A stretch of 64,000 nucleotides of DNA. It comes from Megalonaias nervosa (taxonomy: Eukaryota > Mollusca > Bivalvia > Unionida > Unionidae). Location of the stretch: assembly GCA_016617855.1 (NCBI GenBank), contig JAECUM010003225.1:1-64000 (forward strand). Reading direction: 5' to 3'. Of the stretch, positions 38,511 through 51,000 are shown one piece after another; position 1 is the first letter of the stretch, and each line of letters starts with the position of its first letter. Position numbers and translations under genes: made by a program. Under the pieces are notes generated by a model. That model saw only the letters and a list, made by a program, of their open reading frames with translations. It did no database searches and was not told the origin of the DNA.

Positions 38511-41500
38511 CAGTGCTGTTGCCCAAAGCTACTCTCATGTTATGATTCGATTCTAATCTGTGTTTTTAGACAGCGATATTGTTGTGAAAACATTTATGGT
38601 GTGACATAGTATTCTGTGAAACCCTTGTGTTACCTTGTAACTTGATTTGTTGTTCATTTACAGGGAGGTTTGTGGTGTTTTGGAGGTACAGGCCTGGAGT
38701 TCACAAAGTCACTAAGTCCTGTCCCGGATGAAACAGTAGAACTGTTTTGTCTAGAGGCCCTGGTTCAACACTCAATTGTACATGTAAGTTTTAAGTTACT
38801 TAAATGTGCACATATTCATTTTGTACATATTATATTTCTAATTAATTGTGCAACTGTGTATGCTTAAAAGAAAATGAGTTGTCTGATTTTGCATACCATT
38901 TAAAGTGGTATCACTGAGTATTGTATTTTTTGCAGGATTCTGAAAATATGGGTTAATTTGTAATAGTTACTTGTTTCATCATTTTAGTGATGTTAGATGT
39001 TCTGTTACAAGACCTGTCATTCTGAATAATTTTTTCATATTGAATAAAATAAGTTGAAATTCCTTGTCTGCTCTTTTTCCCAGAATTGTTGCAAGTCAGA
39101 AAGACCCTCCACCTTAAAACTTGAAAGTCTATTAGCTTGCAAATGTAATCATTTAAATAGTTTTATTCACTTTCCTATCCAGGATTCTGCAGCCAGCACC
39201 CATGCCTAGTAAGGATCATACTTAAAAAGACATTGAAGATCATCTATATAAGATACTAGATAATTCTTTGTTTATTGATAGTGAACAGAATATATATTAA
39301 GTCCGTTCCAATTAAATCAACATGGAGAAAAGCCACTTTTTTATTGGGTACCATCACTAGAAAAGAACTAAAATTATGCAAGGACAAAAATAATGAGTAC
39401 TCTAAATGATGCATTATAGAACTACCCCATTTTTAATAGTCCGCTATGTCAATAACTGAACATTTTTGCACAGAAGTCTGCCGTCCACATTGCTCAAACC
39501 TTATGGACGATCCCATTTTAGTCACCATTACTCTTTAGAGGAAAAATTTAAGACGTTCAGAGGCAGGCAGTTCTGGAACTGCCCCTCCAACTAGCCACTC
39601 AACACACACAGGTGTTTTGAAAAACAATCAGCCCCTGCCACTGCGGAGGAATGATAAGCGGACTAGGGACAAGGGATCTTTTCAGTCAAATGTGCAATAT
39701 AGATTCCAGTCTAATGCCAGGAAATAACAGTCTAATCAAGCTAGGAGGCAACCAAACAGATACATCAAGAAACAAAGTTTCACTGCCTTCATGCCTCCTA
39801 ACTCAAGATATTGACCTACCTTCCACACTACCTGCAGAGAGCATACCTGTGGGTGGCCACCTCCTGGAATTTCAGGCTCACTGGATAACCTTATTCCCTT
39901 TAAACGATTGGGTGATCCAGGTCATTTCAGAGGGGCTTCAGACTTCATTTATCCATCCCCCTCCCCTTTCCTCCACTCTCCTCTTAATGGACCTACTGTC
40001 AGATTGGAATAGGATGCCTTACTACAGCAGGAGATATAGTCACTCACTGAAAAACAGGGAGTGGAGTTTGTGTGAATTCCACAATCTCCAAGGTTTTATT
40101 CCAGACAGTTTCTAATTCAGAAGGCAAATGGCAAGTTGAGTTTGATCATTGACCTGAGTTGCCCCAACCAATACATTTAGCCATCGAATTTCATGATGGA
40201 CATGGCGAGATCAATCAGTCTCTCTATCCGACAGAATGAGTATGCCATCAGTCTCAATCTGACTGGCATATATTTTCATGTCCCTGTCCACCCCATGTCA
40301 TGGAAATTTCTCTATCTTGCTTACTGCGACATGGTTCATTGGTTCAGATTCCTGCCCTTTGACCTCAACATCATCCCTTGGGTTTTTAGCAAAGTTATGG
40401 ATTGCATCGTCACCCTGTTCTGATCAGCTTCATCTGCAACAATAGCAGCTTACCAGGACAACACCCTCCAGAAACATATAGCAAGTTCTATTCTACTGAA
40501 AGGCAGAAACAATCTTCTCTCACCTTTAAATTATCTAGGCTTTCTAGTGAACTGGAAAAGTCTGATTTCCATCCATCTCAGCTTTTTTTTTCATCTGGGT
40601 ATAGCGGTTACCTCAAGCCTGAATCTGATATGGCTTCCTCATATTTGCATAATCAGGATCATCAAACTTATCGAGTTCATTTACAACAGGACTTGGAATT
40701 CAGTGAGAGAGTTATTGCAACTCCTCATATTATTCAATCCAGCATCAGTCTTGATCCCACTCGGCCATCTTTTTATGCGCCCCTTACAAATGATATTGCT
40801 AGCACAATGGTGCCCCCTTCTCAAGTTCCCTCAATCAAACATTTATGATCATGCCTGAGATATGATCATTCCTGTGTCTTGGTGCAGTCTCAGTTGTTTG
40901 ACCATGAGGATCCCGCTGAAGAAGCCCCAAGCAGAAATAATGGTATGTACTGATGCCAGTATATATGGTTGGGGTGCCCACCTGTTGCCAGATTTCACAA
41001 CTAATGGCACATAGAGCCAGGGTAATAGACTCTCCACATCAACCTTCTAGAAATGAAGGCTGTCACATACACATTTCGCATTTGGACGGATTGACTCTTA
41101 GGCAGAATGGTCCTCATTATGTCTGACAACTCTGCAGTGGCAACCTACCTCCTCCAACAGAGGAGTACCAAATCATCTGACCTTTGTGTTCTGATTTGGC
41201 AGTTGCTATGTTGGTGCGACAACCTCCGTATAAATCTACAAATCAGACACATTCCCAATATCTTGGCCAACTTCTGTTTAGGAAAGGTCAAGTCATTTGC
41301 ACAGAATGATCTATCAATCAGTCTTTGTTCAGATCTGCCAACTTTGGGGTGTCCAGTGATTGATCTTTTTTGTGACAAGATGGAATCACAGGGTGCCCAC
41401 CTTTGTCTCTCCAGTTTCAGACCCAGAAGCATGGTCTGTGGACCTCTGTCAATCAGTTGGGAGGGGTTGTGGACATTTGCTTACCCTCCCACAGTTTTTG

Positions 41501-44500
41501 TACCCAATATAATCTAGAAGTTACAGGGTCAGAAATGTTAGATGATTGTGATTGGCCCTCTCAGATGGGACATATCCTGGGTCACTGATATACTTAATCT
41601 AGCCATATATCTGCCCAGGAAGATTCCGGCCAACCCGAATCTTCTCAAGCAACCATGGTCACTTGTGTTCCATCCCTGCCCTGATCATCTTCTTCACACT
41701 TGGCTCTTGTCCTTGTCCAGACAGCCTTGTAAGACAAGTTAAACCTTTGAGTGTGGAGAGAGCAAGAAGGCCTTCCACTCTGAAGGCTTACAGTGGAAAG
41801 TAGCGTGTTTTCAGGGACTGGTGCCATATCAATAACATCATCACTCTTAGTGCCTCAGTCCCTCAGATGGCTGAATTTGTTTTCTTGCTCTTTGAGGAGA
41901 AACAGTTGGCCCCATTTGCTATTAAAGGCTACTGTTCCATATCAGACATATTCCGGCATCATGATAGACGTGATATTGGGCATGATAAAGATCTGTTGGA
42001 TCTTTTAGCCAATTTTGATCTCAACCAAAATCCTTCACTCTGTTTCCAAAATGGAATCTGTCCTGGGTTTTAACATGGCTCATTTCAAATAAGTTTGAGC
42101 CTTTAGCCCACACTTTGCTAAAGCAACTATCATACAAAACATGTTTCCTGATAGCTTCAGCTTCAGCATGCACAGTGAGCAAGTTAACATGCCCTTTCCA
42201 TTGACCCGAAGTATCTTCAGTTCAGATTGCGAGGTTCAGTGATCCTCTTGACACAACCAGGCTTGGTAGCCAGAAATTGGTTACTGTCTATCAGCAATCA
42301 AAGAGTTGTCGTTCACTTGCTTTCTTCCATAGACAGGTCAAGAGCAGTGGCCATGCAAGATCCTGTTCACACATTCAAGCAATACTTAAAATGCAGAGAC
42401 AAGTCATGGCAGGCACAAACACTTCTTTCCGGTTAAAGTGAGGAAACAGGATATCACCCATCAAGCTCTTGCTTCATGGCTGAAATGGGTTATATGCTAG
42501 GCATACTCAGAGGTCTGACATGATCATAGCAGGCTCATGAAAATTCCTGCTCATGAGATTAGAGCAATCTCAGTGAGCCTCGTGTTCAAACGTAATGTTT
42601 CGATCCGAGATATAGTAGAAGCTGTTGGCTGGCATGCAGAGTTAACCTTCTCAAGTTTTTATCTCAGAGATTTACCTTTGCAGAGGCAAACGATGAATCT
42701 GGTTGGTCCAGTGGTGGCAGCCTAGATGACCACCAGACCCAATTAAAACAACACAGCCTATCAGCTTTGTTGGATTCACAAGTGAAATTTTGTAGGCAAA
42801 AAGATTTCATTAGTTATCTTCTTAACTATATTTAGGTATCAAAAATCAAGTGAACCTAGGCTGTGTTGCATATGTAATTAGGAGAATGGGTTATCATTAG
42901 TATGGGGAATCCAGCAATCATTCCATTAAAGGATACCTGAGGTAGAGGTTGGATGATCAGCATTCCTTCCTTCTATTACCTGTTCTCTTCATGATAATGT
43001 GATGGGGAGCGTATTTGAAGGAGAAAACAAATTTTGGAATAAATTGTCTTTCTCCAAGAATACTTACCCAATGACATTACTTAAAAACTTCCCAACCACC
43101 CTGCCATGGTAGCATCATAGTATGTCACTCAGCTTAAATACTAGCAACACCTGGTGGTGGTGGCAAGGGGAGGTAATGGGAAAGAGCTATTGCCCTTTCT
43201 CTACATTTGATAGGTAAAGACAATTTTCATCTTTTAGTAGAGCTGGATTTGCAAGATAGCAGGCTTATATCCCAAACATTAATGTGATTAGATAAGTTTT
43301 CTCTGAGAAACACAATTTATTTAAAAATTTGCTTTTTTGGTTCAGTCAGTGAGTTTGATCATGACCTTTTGATTGCAAAATAAGTGGTCTTCTTCCTTAC
43401 CTTAAGTGCAAGCCATCTGTGTTTGGTTTGGATAAGCCATATATTACTAATGATATTGTGCAGAAACCATTTTTCTTCTTTCAGACAGTGACTTTGACCA
43501 TAGACCTGTAGGCCTAAAACTCGTAGGGTTCCTCCTTACCCAAATTGCAACCTATCAACAGAGTTGGTAAATCTAGATTGAAGAGAACTCATATTATTGA
43601 GTTGTTATGTGAAAACAATTGTATTCTTTTTTTCAGTCACAGTGACCTTTGCCATTGGCCTTTTGACCCTGAAATAGATTGGGTTCTTCATTGTGGCAAG
43701 TGCAAAATATCCACAAAATTTGGTAACTATGGATGATAGAGATCTGAAAATGTAATTCATTTTCCATCTTTCAGTTATTTTGAACTTGACCTTCAAACTT
43801 TTGAGCTCAGAATCAAAAGGGTTCCTCTATAATCCAATTGTCAGCTGTACACATTGCATGGTAACTGTAGATGAAGGGCAGTTAAAGCTATTTTCAGCAA
43901 ACAAAATTGGTAACAGTTTAATGGACAGGTAACATCATGATGTAATACACTCCACTTTATGGTGAGCATATAAGAAAGTTTGTACCCTGCCCTCTACAGA
44001 AAATAAAGTGATTCCCTCTCCAACATGAGTAGCTCTTATGATCATTGTCACTAAGCATGATGTACTAAATGTTTTAATAATTTTCAGCATCCAGATAATT
44101 GTAAGGAGATTGTTGACTTGAAAGGAATACAGTTATTACAGAGAGTATACCATGTGCATGGCAAAAGTATTGTCTTCAGGAGACTTCTGGCTTGGATAAT
44201 TGGAAATCTAGCTATTCACAAAGAACTTCATAAAGACATTATACAAGGAGGTAGGTTCACTTTACTTTCAGAATCTGGCAGAAAACAAATTTTCATGAAT
44301 GGTTTTATCTCCATCATAAAATGCTACATTACCAGTAAGAGTTTAAATGGTGACACTGAAATCATACACTGGTGCTGGCATCATTACTCCATGCAACAGA
44401 AATGTAGAGGGAATGCTGAAAAATGCATTTTTAAGCAGAATTATGTTTATTTTGGATGATATTTTACATAAAAAGCATGCATTGCCCACCATGACATTTT

Positions 44501-45295
44501 GTTAGATGGTAGTTGAGACAATCTCTGGTTATGAGTGAGGCCAATACATATGAATTCTGCAAGTTTGGTACTGTGATGAACTGTTGACATATGAAATAAG
44601 TCATTGGAATTCATGATCAGTCTTACAAACAGACTAGATGGTATTAATAAAAAGATGCACAGGGAATTGTGATCTTACATGAGCTAATTCATATAAACTG
44701 CTGTTGATATAGAGGGGGAGGGGTGGAAACTAATTAGGAGATCAAGCTTCCTTGAAATAAGGTACATAGTGTATGCACATATTTTGTTAATGTTAGACCA
44801 ACTGTCAGGGTTGGTATGACAAACTGTAGACAGTCAGCTAAAATTATGGATTGGACTTAGTGGAACTACTGATTGATATGTGTTATGGTAATCAGGTCTG
44901 CTTTACAAACATCTTCTCACTGGTTAGCCCATATCAGCTTTGTTTTCAGCATATGGAGACCTTAAAAAGTTATTGAATTTTCAGTATATATGGACAGATA
45001 GGTGATCACACAGAACATTGCATGCCTTCCATAGACATGAGGGTGTATAAATAGCAGTTTAGGCCCCCCACCCAATCTGTGTTCCCTATTGTACTGGGTT
45101 TACAACTATGGTAGGTAGGTAGGATTTTTTTTAAACACTATATATATGATAATGATCAGTATATATCATGTACTAAGTGCTTCAAGTACTGGGCTAAACA
45201 GGCTCAGTTAGATGCACAAATCAATTGAGAGTTTTTTAAAATGTTCTTTTGTTGTAAATTATATAATAACCACTGGGTTAAACTATATATGACTA

Positions 45296-45351
<56 letters not shown>

Positions 45352-45532
45352 AAACCTGTCTTGAAAGAAGCTGTGTGAAACCACCTGTCTTGAGAAACCA
45401 CATTCTCAATGAACAAATTTATTGATTATATAGTATTGTGACCTGTTATAAGAGACCACCTGCCTTGAGAGACCATAATTTGTTGGCAGAATGAGTGGGC
45501 TTTCAAGACAGGTTCTACTATCTATCTATCTA

Positions 45533-45572
<40 letters not shown>

Positions 45573-47963
45573 GTGGGGGGCTTATAGAAAATGTAGCAGG
45601 TAACATAATAGATTAATATTATCAGAGAAGTTTGATATAAAATTTGCTGTCTCTTGGAATACCTTCCCTGATTACATTAACATTAGAAAAAATGTAATGG
45701 GTGGATGGAATGCTGAGCATCTGCCTATACCTCAGGTATCCTTCTAGGGAAGAAAGATTAGATTCCAAATGTGAATGATAATCGGTTCTCCTGCTTAAAA
45801 CAATACAGCCAATGGTTGCATGATCCATGACTGCTCTATCAGGTTAAGAAAATGATTACTGAAATCTTCTTCTCATCAAAATTCACTGGTGAATCCAGTG
45901 AACTAAGAGGCTGTGTTAGTTTAATTAGGTGTGGTAGTCATCTGAGCCACAGCCACAGGACCCACCAAATTCAGATTTTGTCTCTGCAAAACTAAATCCT
46001 AAGGTAAAAACTTCAGCAGGTTGACTCTGCATGCCAATCAAAAGCTTATGTTATGTCTTGGATCAAAACATCATGTTTGAACATGAGGCTCGCAGAGATT
46101 GCTTTAATGTTGTGATCAGAAATCCTCATGAGGTAACTTTTATATTTTGAGACAGCAGAGTATGTAGAGCACAAAACCATTTAAACCACAAAGACGGCAC
46201 TTAAGAGGTGATATCCTGCTTTCCTGTCTTCATATGGAGAAACAGTCTTTTGTGGTTGCCACAACTTTTGTCTGTGCACTTAAAGTAGTATTTGAGCATA
46301 CAGACAGGATCTTGCATGGCCTCTGCTCTTGACTTATCTATAGAGTTGAGCCTTGTTAGGATTCAGGAGAAATTCCATTTTGGGAAACAGGGTGAGGGAT
46401 TTTGGTCTATTCAGATCAAAATTGACTAGTATATCTGATAGGTCTTTGTCATGATGAATATTTCCTTTGCCATGGTGGCTGAATCTCCTGCTGAAGAATA
46501 TGGTCCTTCTGATGATCTGATGGCACATCCATTAGTAGGGAAGAGGAAGAAAGAGGTGGGGATTGGATAAACAAAATCAGAAACCACTCAGAAATGACTT
46601 GGGTCACCCATCTGTTAAATTTGCGGAAATATGTTGATCCAGTGTGATTGGAACTACAGGAGTCTGGCACCCAACTGTAGGCTGTCTATGGGCAATGGAG
46701 GTGTTAAGTCAGCATCAAGAAGTGGGAGGCTTGGGATTAGAGAAAGTTGGTTTCTTTACCCCGACTTAAAATTGCCTCCTAGACTGATTCATCTTTTTTC
46801 TGCTGACATAAACTTGAGATTTGAATGACCCTTGGGCATGAAAGAGCTCTTTTGCCTGGCTCACTTGTTGTCCCTCTATTATGGCAGGGATGGCAGGTGC
46901 TTAAAGGATATTAGGTGGAGCGGCCATTTGGAGGGGCATTTCCTCAGCTGCCTGCCTCAGAACTTCTTCAGTTTTTCCCCCAAACAGCAGTGGGGAGCCA
47001 AATGGAGTCATCCTTAAGGCATGATGAAGTTTGAGCAGTGGCATATCAACAGGCATCACAACATATCAAGTCAGGATTAACAGAGGCAGTCAGTGCATTA
47101 GTCATTGTATGGTGAGCTGTTCTGTTAATGACGTGAGCTATTTGAAACATCATGTTGGTTGGACAATTTTCCCACCAGTCAGAAAATCGCAAGTGAGGCC
47201 AGATCCAGCATCAAAGACATGGCAAAAATGTTTTTAACTATCTTCAGTATGGCGAGAAACACATTCTTGTCCACCTTATAAAATGATGGGGCAGACGTGT
47301 TAACCATCATTACATTCTTTCCAATGCCTACAGTTCAGTATGGTAAGGCAGTGGAATGTGTTCTGTACCAGAGCAACAGGAATATGGATGGTTCCTGGCT
47401 TTCGTAAAAGAAAGCTTTAGCATATCCAAGGTCACTTCAATTCATACAGCTGATCATTTATATCCTTGAGTTTTGATGACTGATGAAGCAGTCAGAAAGA
47501 AGGAAACCCTTTCATCATCATCATTGTCAACCAGTGCTTTAATTTTATAGTCATGCATGGTGGTGGGGGGAAGGACAATCTTAAGCCGGCAACTCCTGGT
47601 ATATCTCCTCCATGGCAGCCTTAAAACTAAGCTACATCCTCTCCATGGATTGTAGAAGGGCTGTTGTTAAGAAGTATCTTCACACACTGTATGAATACTC
47701 GTGGTCCTTGACTGTTTCCATTTTAGGATAGATCATGCCCAGAGGTATTGATGACACACTGTCATTGTCCCTAAATAAACTACTGCTAATACCCTGCAGG
47801 TTGGCACTAAATATAAAAAAAACCAGCTCCTCTGGGAGAACAGTCAGCCCATTTGTTGAACATGCAGAAGCCAGACTGGCCGACTTCGGTACTGGTCATG
47901 CCAGAAGCATGGCTGAACAGATATGCCTTTCCTTATCTGCATGTGTAACCATCAGTTTGTATG

Positions 47964-48032
<69 letters not shown>

Positions 48033-51000
48033 ACTGGAATGTCTTTTAGTGAAAGATGACTGGCTAAGTGGTCAGATCTATCATTAAGGACCTCGTAATC
48101 CAGTCCAGGATGGGACAGCTCCAGATGGCAAGATGGTACTACATGCTGGATTCACTAGATCAAAAAAAATACCAGTGCACTTGGACTTACAGACCCGAAG
48201 GCCAAGCTTGGTCATGTGAGGGTACTTATGCCAATGGGCTGCCTAAAAATGGGGGAACAATCCCACATTGTATCCAAATTGACAAATCCAAATTATCTGC
48301 AGGAGAGATAGATCAAAAGAGAGGTAACATTTAGCCTGAAGTCAGGAATTATCTCCTGTACCATTGATGCATTTGATAGTGAAGGCTGGCATATCCAGCT
48401 GTGACTGCAACATATTTGCATTCATAACCCCAAATCTGCAGCTGAAAGGCATCTTCCTTCTGATTTTTGGCAGGATCTGGAAGCGTCCCCTACAAAGCTC
48501 ACAAATGATTCTGTATTTGAATGTATGTTTAGTACATCTATACTGGTGTTGCATGCTCTTCCATTTTTTCTTTGCCTTTTGCTTAATTTTGCAGAATGGC
48601 CAGCCATTTGTCTTCAGACCACAAATTACACATGATGCAAGGGGAAGTATATGTACATCTGGTACATGCCAGGCTGAACTCATGTGGGTCTTCCCTTGCT
48701 TTGTATTTCTTAATTTAGAAGACATTTTTTCTGAAATACAAAATAATAGAAACAATAGATAAAGTAATATCAATTTGTTAATAATTTGCTAAATAACACC
48801 CTTTATAAACAGAGTGTGTGAGTTGAAGAAGGCATGTGCAAACACTTGAAGGTAACATGCATTAACAATAGTGTGTTGTACCATATGGCCTAAACTGACC
48901 AAGTCCAAGAAAGTGATAAATATAACAAAAATTATCTGCCAAATTAATATTCTAATGTATGTCTTCTGTTTATGAATCAGTATTAGTCAAAATATCTCCA
49001 AAATTATGAATGGATGGCTTGAATTTCAACACAATGACTTGGATTTAATATTAAGCTTATTTTGTACAATATTTTGTATAGAAGCAAAGGTTAAAACTGG
49101 CAACACCTGGCAGTGGCAAGGGGACATAATGGGCAAGTGTTTCTGACCTGTGTCTATATGATACAGACAGAAAGACAAATTTTCATCTTTTAGTAGAGCT
49201 GAATTTATGAGTTATTAGGCTTATATTCCTAATGTTAATGTGATCAGGGGATTTATTGAGAGGAGAAATAAAGGCATGTACATTTATCAGAACCTAACTC
49301 TGCTTGTCAATTAATGTCTTGTAAAACCAGTCTGACAATCTATATATACCAGTCAAATAAGAAAACCTCAATACAACATTGTACATACACTCATATGTCA
49401 ACTCTCTCTCTCACATGCAAACTCTTTAATCTCATTATCAATAGAAACAGTACTTAAATTACTAATAGAAAGCTTACCTATGATTGTGAAACACAGTACA
49501 GTAAAAACTGTCATGAGCGACCTTTGCTATGAGCGACCACCTGTCATTTCCGACCACAGTTGTAATGCATGGATTGATTTTATTATATAAACATTCTGTT
49601 ATGAGCAACCACCTGCTGAACGCGATCAGTGACCGCAATGTCTTGGCAAAATATGCATTTCGACACCGCTATGAACGACCACATCGCAAAAACAAGGATA
49701 AACTCCACCAACCTTTATTTAATCCCTGTTAGAACGACCGCTCAAACTGTTCTAAATAGAAACAAAAAATTTAAAAAAATAGGCTGGCTACCGATGTCTG
49801 AGTATTTTAGCTATGCTTATAGTGTTTTATAGTTTCTGTCGCAAACCAGACAAAAGTATATGTAGATTATTTCCTAGTCTGGTTCCCTGCTTCGTATGCT
49901 CCCTGCGTTCTCCACTATTCGAATATGGTGAGCAATGCAGGGAGCAGGGAACCAGACTAATTATTCCCACACTTAGCCTGCTTCCCGGCCTTAATGGCAG
50001 GACCTGACATCCATGTGAATGACTGTGAGAACAGACAGACACCACTGACCTATAATTGTAATCAATTGTTACAATGACTGCTTGATTAGTAACGATTGTT
50101 CTGATCAAAAACAAGCATAAAAGGAATATTTAAAAAAAAAAGGAATGTTGCTACTGGTGATGGATGCTACTAAACCAGGCTAATGTACATGTCACGGATT
50201 GCCGTTGTGGTGCCAAAGTTGACGTAGTGGTCACGTGTATTGTTTGTCCTTAGAGTTAATCCGTGTAGCCAGGGGTGAATAAGGTCATTGTCTATTAAAC
50301 CAGCAAAAGAGAATCGTTTGTGGGATTCGATTGATAGTGTTCAAGACTTGTGATGTTTGTTGTTCCCCCCCCCATGTTAAGTGATTACAGCCTAATCACA
50401 AAGCTGTCATCTATTCAAGTTGGTGCGACTGGGTTACACAGCTTATAGAGTTTATCCTGGTATATCATCTTTGAATGAAGCCATTGGCTTTTGTCTCTGA
50501 GTAAATGGTTCTGTTTCTGGATGAGATAATTGTTTCTTTTTATTTCATTAATTGTTAGATATGCAATGCACATGTATAGATTTTTCATATTTTCCCACAG
50601 CCCAGTCAAAACCATCTTTACATTCGATATTACAACTGAGCACTAATAATTTTAACACCTAGAACTTTATGACAATTGACAAACCTCCAGCTAAAAAGAG
50701 AAATTTTAAGGCTTGAGAAAATAATTATTGTAACGGAAAAAAGTGAAAAAGAGCAGACCACTCACAAAAAGGCTTTTTAAACGTTGGTAAAACAAATTTA
50801 GGTTGTTATAAAGAAAAAGAAGTAAATCAGAAATGATTTCATATGTGAAAATATGTGATCTTCAAATGTAAATGTGATTTCATGTTTAATGACAGAAGTA
50901 TATCTTTATTGCTATATAATTTTGTTTTTAGATGAATGCATACAATATTTTAGCAAGAAATATTAATAAAGAATAGAATATATGGTTATTTTTCTTGAAA

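Larger units (their letters stand above)
39480..43320 (+). mobile_element. DIRS-type retroelement, nearly full length but broken
   Basis: Parts in order on the + strand: a gag-like stretch (about 39480-39870), an RT-RNase H region with frameshifts (about 39880-41700) and a tyrosine recombinase (about 41700-42725), then a 3' region whose last part (43141-43320) recurs at 49090-49270. DIRS elements carry RT-RNase H plus a tyrosine recombinase instead of an integrase. Several stops and frameshifts interrupt each reading frame, so the copy is dead. It lies in sense orientation in the intron between SERAC1 exons g and h. Confidence 0.85.
45600..49290 (-). mobile_element. DIRS-type retroelement, minus strand, internally deleted
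   Basis: Reading the minus strand from 49290: a terminal segment (49270-49090) that on the plus strand matches 43141-43320, a putative ORF1 region (about 48773-46830), the start of RT ([30 protein letters not shown], about 46640-46500), then directly recombinase sequence ([18 protein letters not shown], about 46480-46400) and a 3' part similar to 42690-42960. The RT core, RNase H and recombinase N terminus are missing. The terminal segments of the two DIRS copies fit an inverted-terminal-repeat layout. Many stops are present. Confidence 0.76.

Noticed and set aside
38427..38609. ORFs rich in IY dipeptides (also at 45204, 47735, 54146, 58565)
   Set aside because: They are translations of (TA)n microsatellites.
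44118..44459. Extension of SERAC1 exon h past its donor to the stop at 44459
   Set aside because: A GTAGGT donor at 44251 joins in phase to exon i and restores the conserved GGWV.I sequence; the extension has no counterpart.
48364..48762. 132-codon plus-strand ORF
   Set aside because: Overlaps a minus-strand ORF that better fits the orientation of the DIRS element; no domain recognised.
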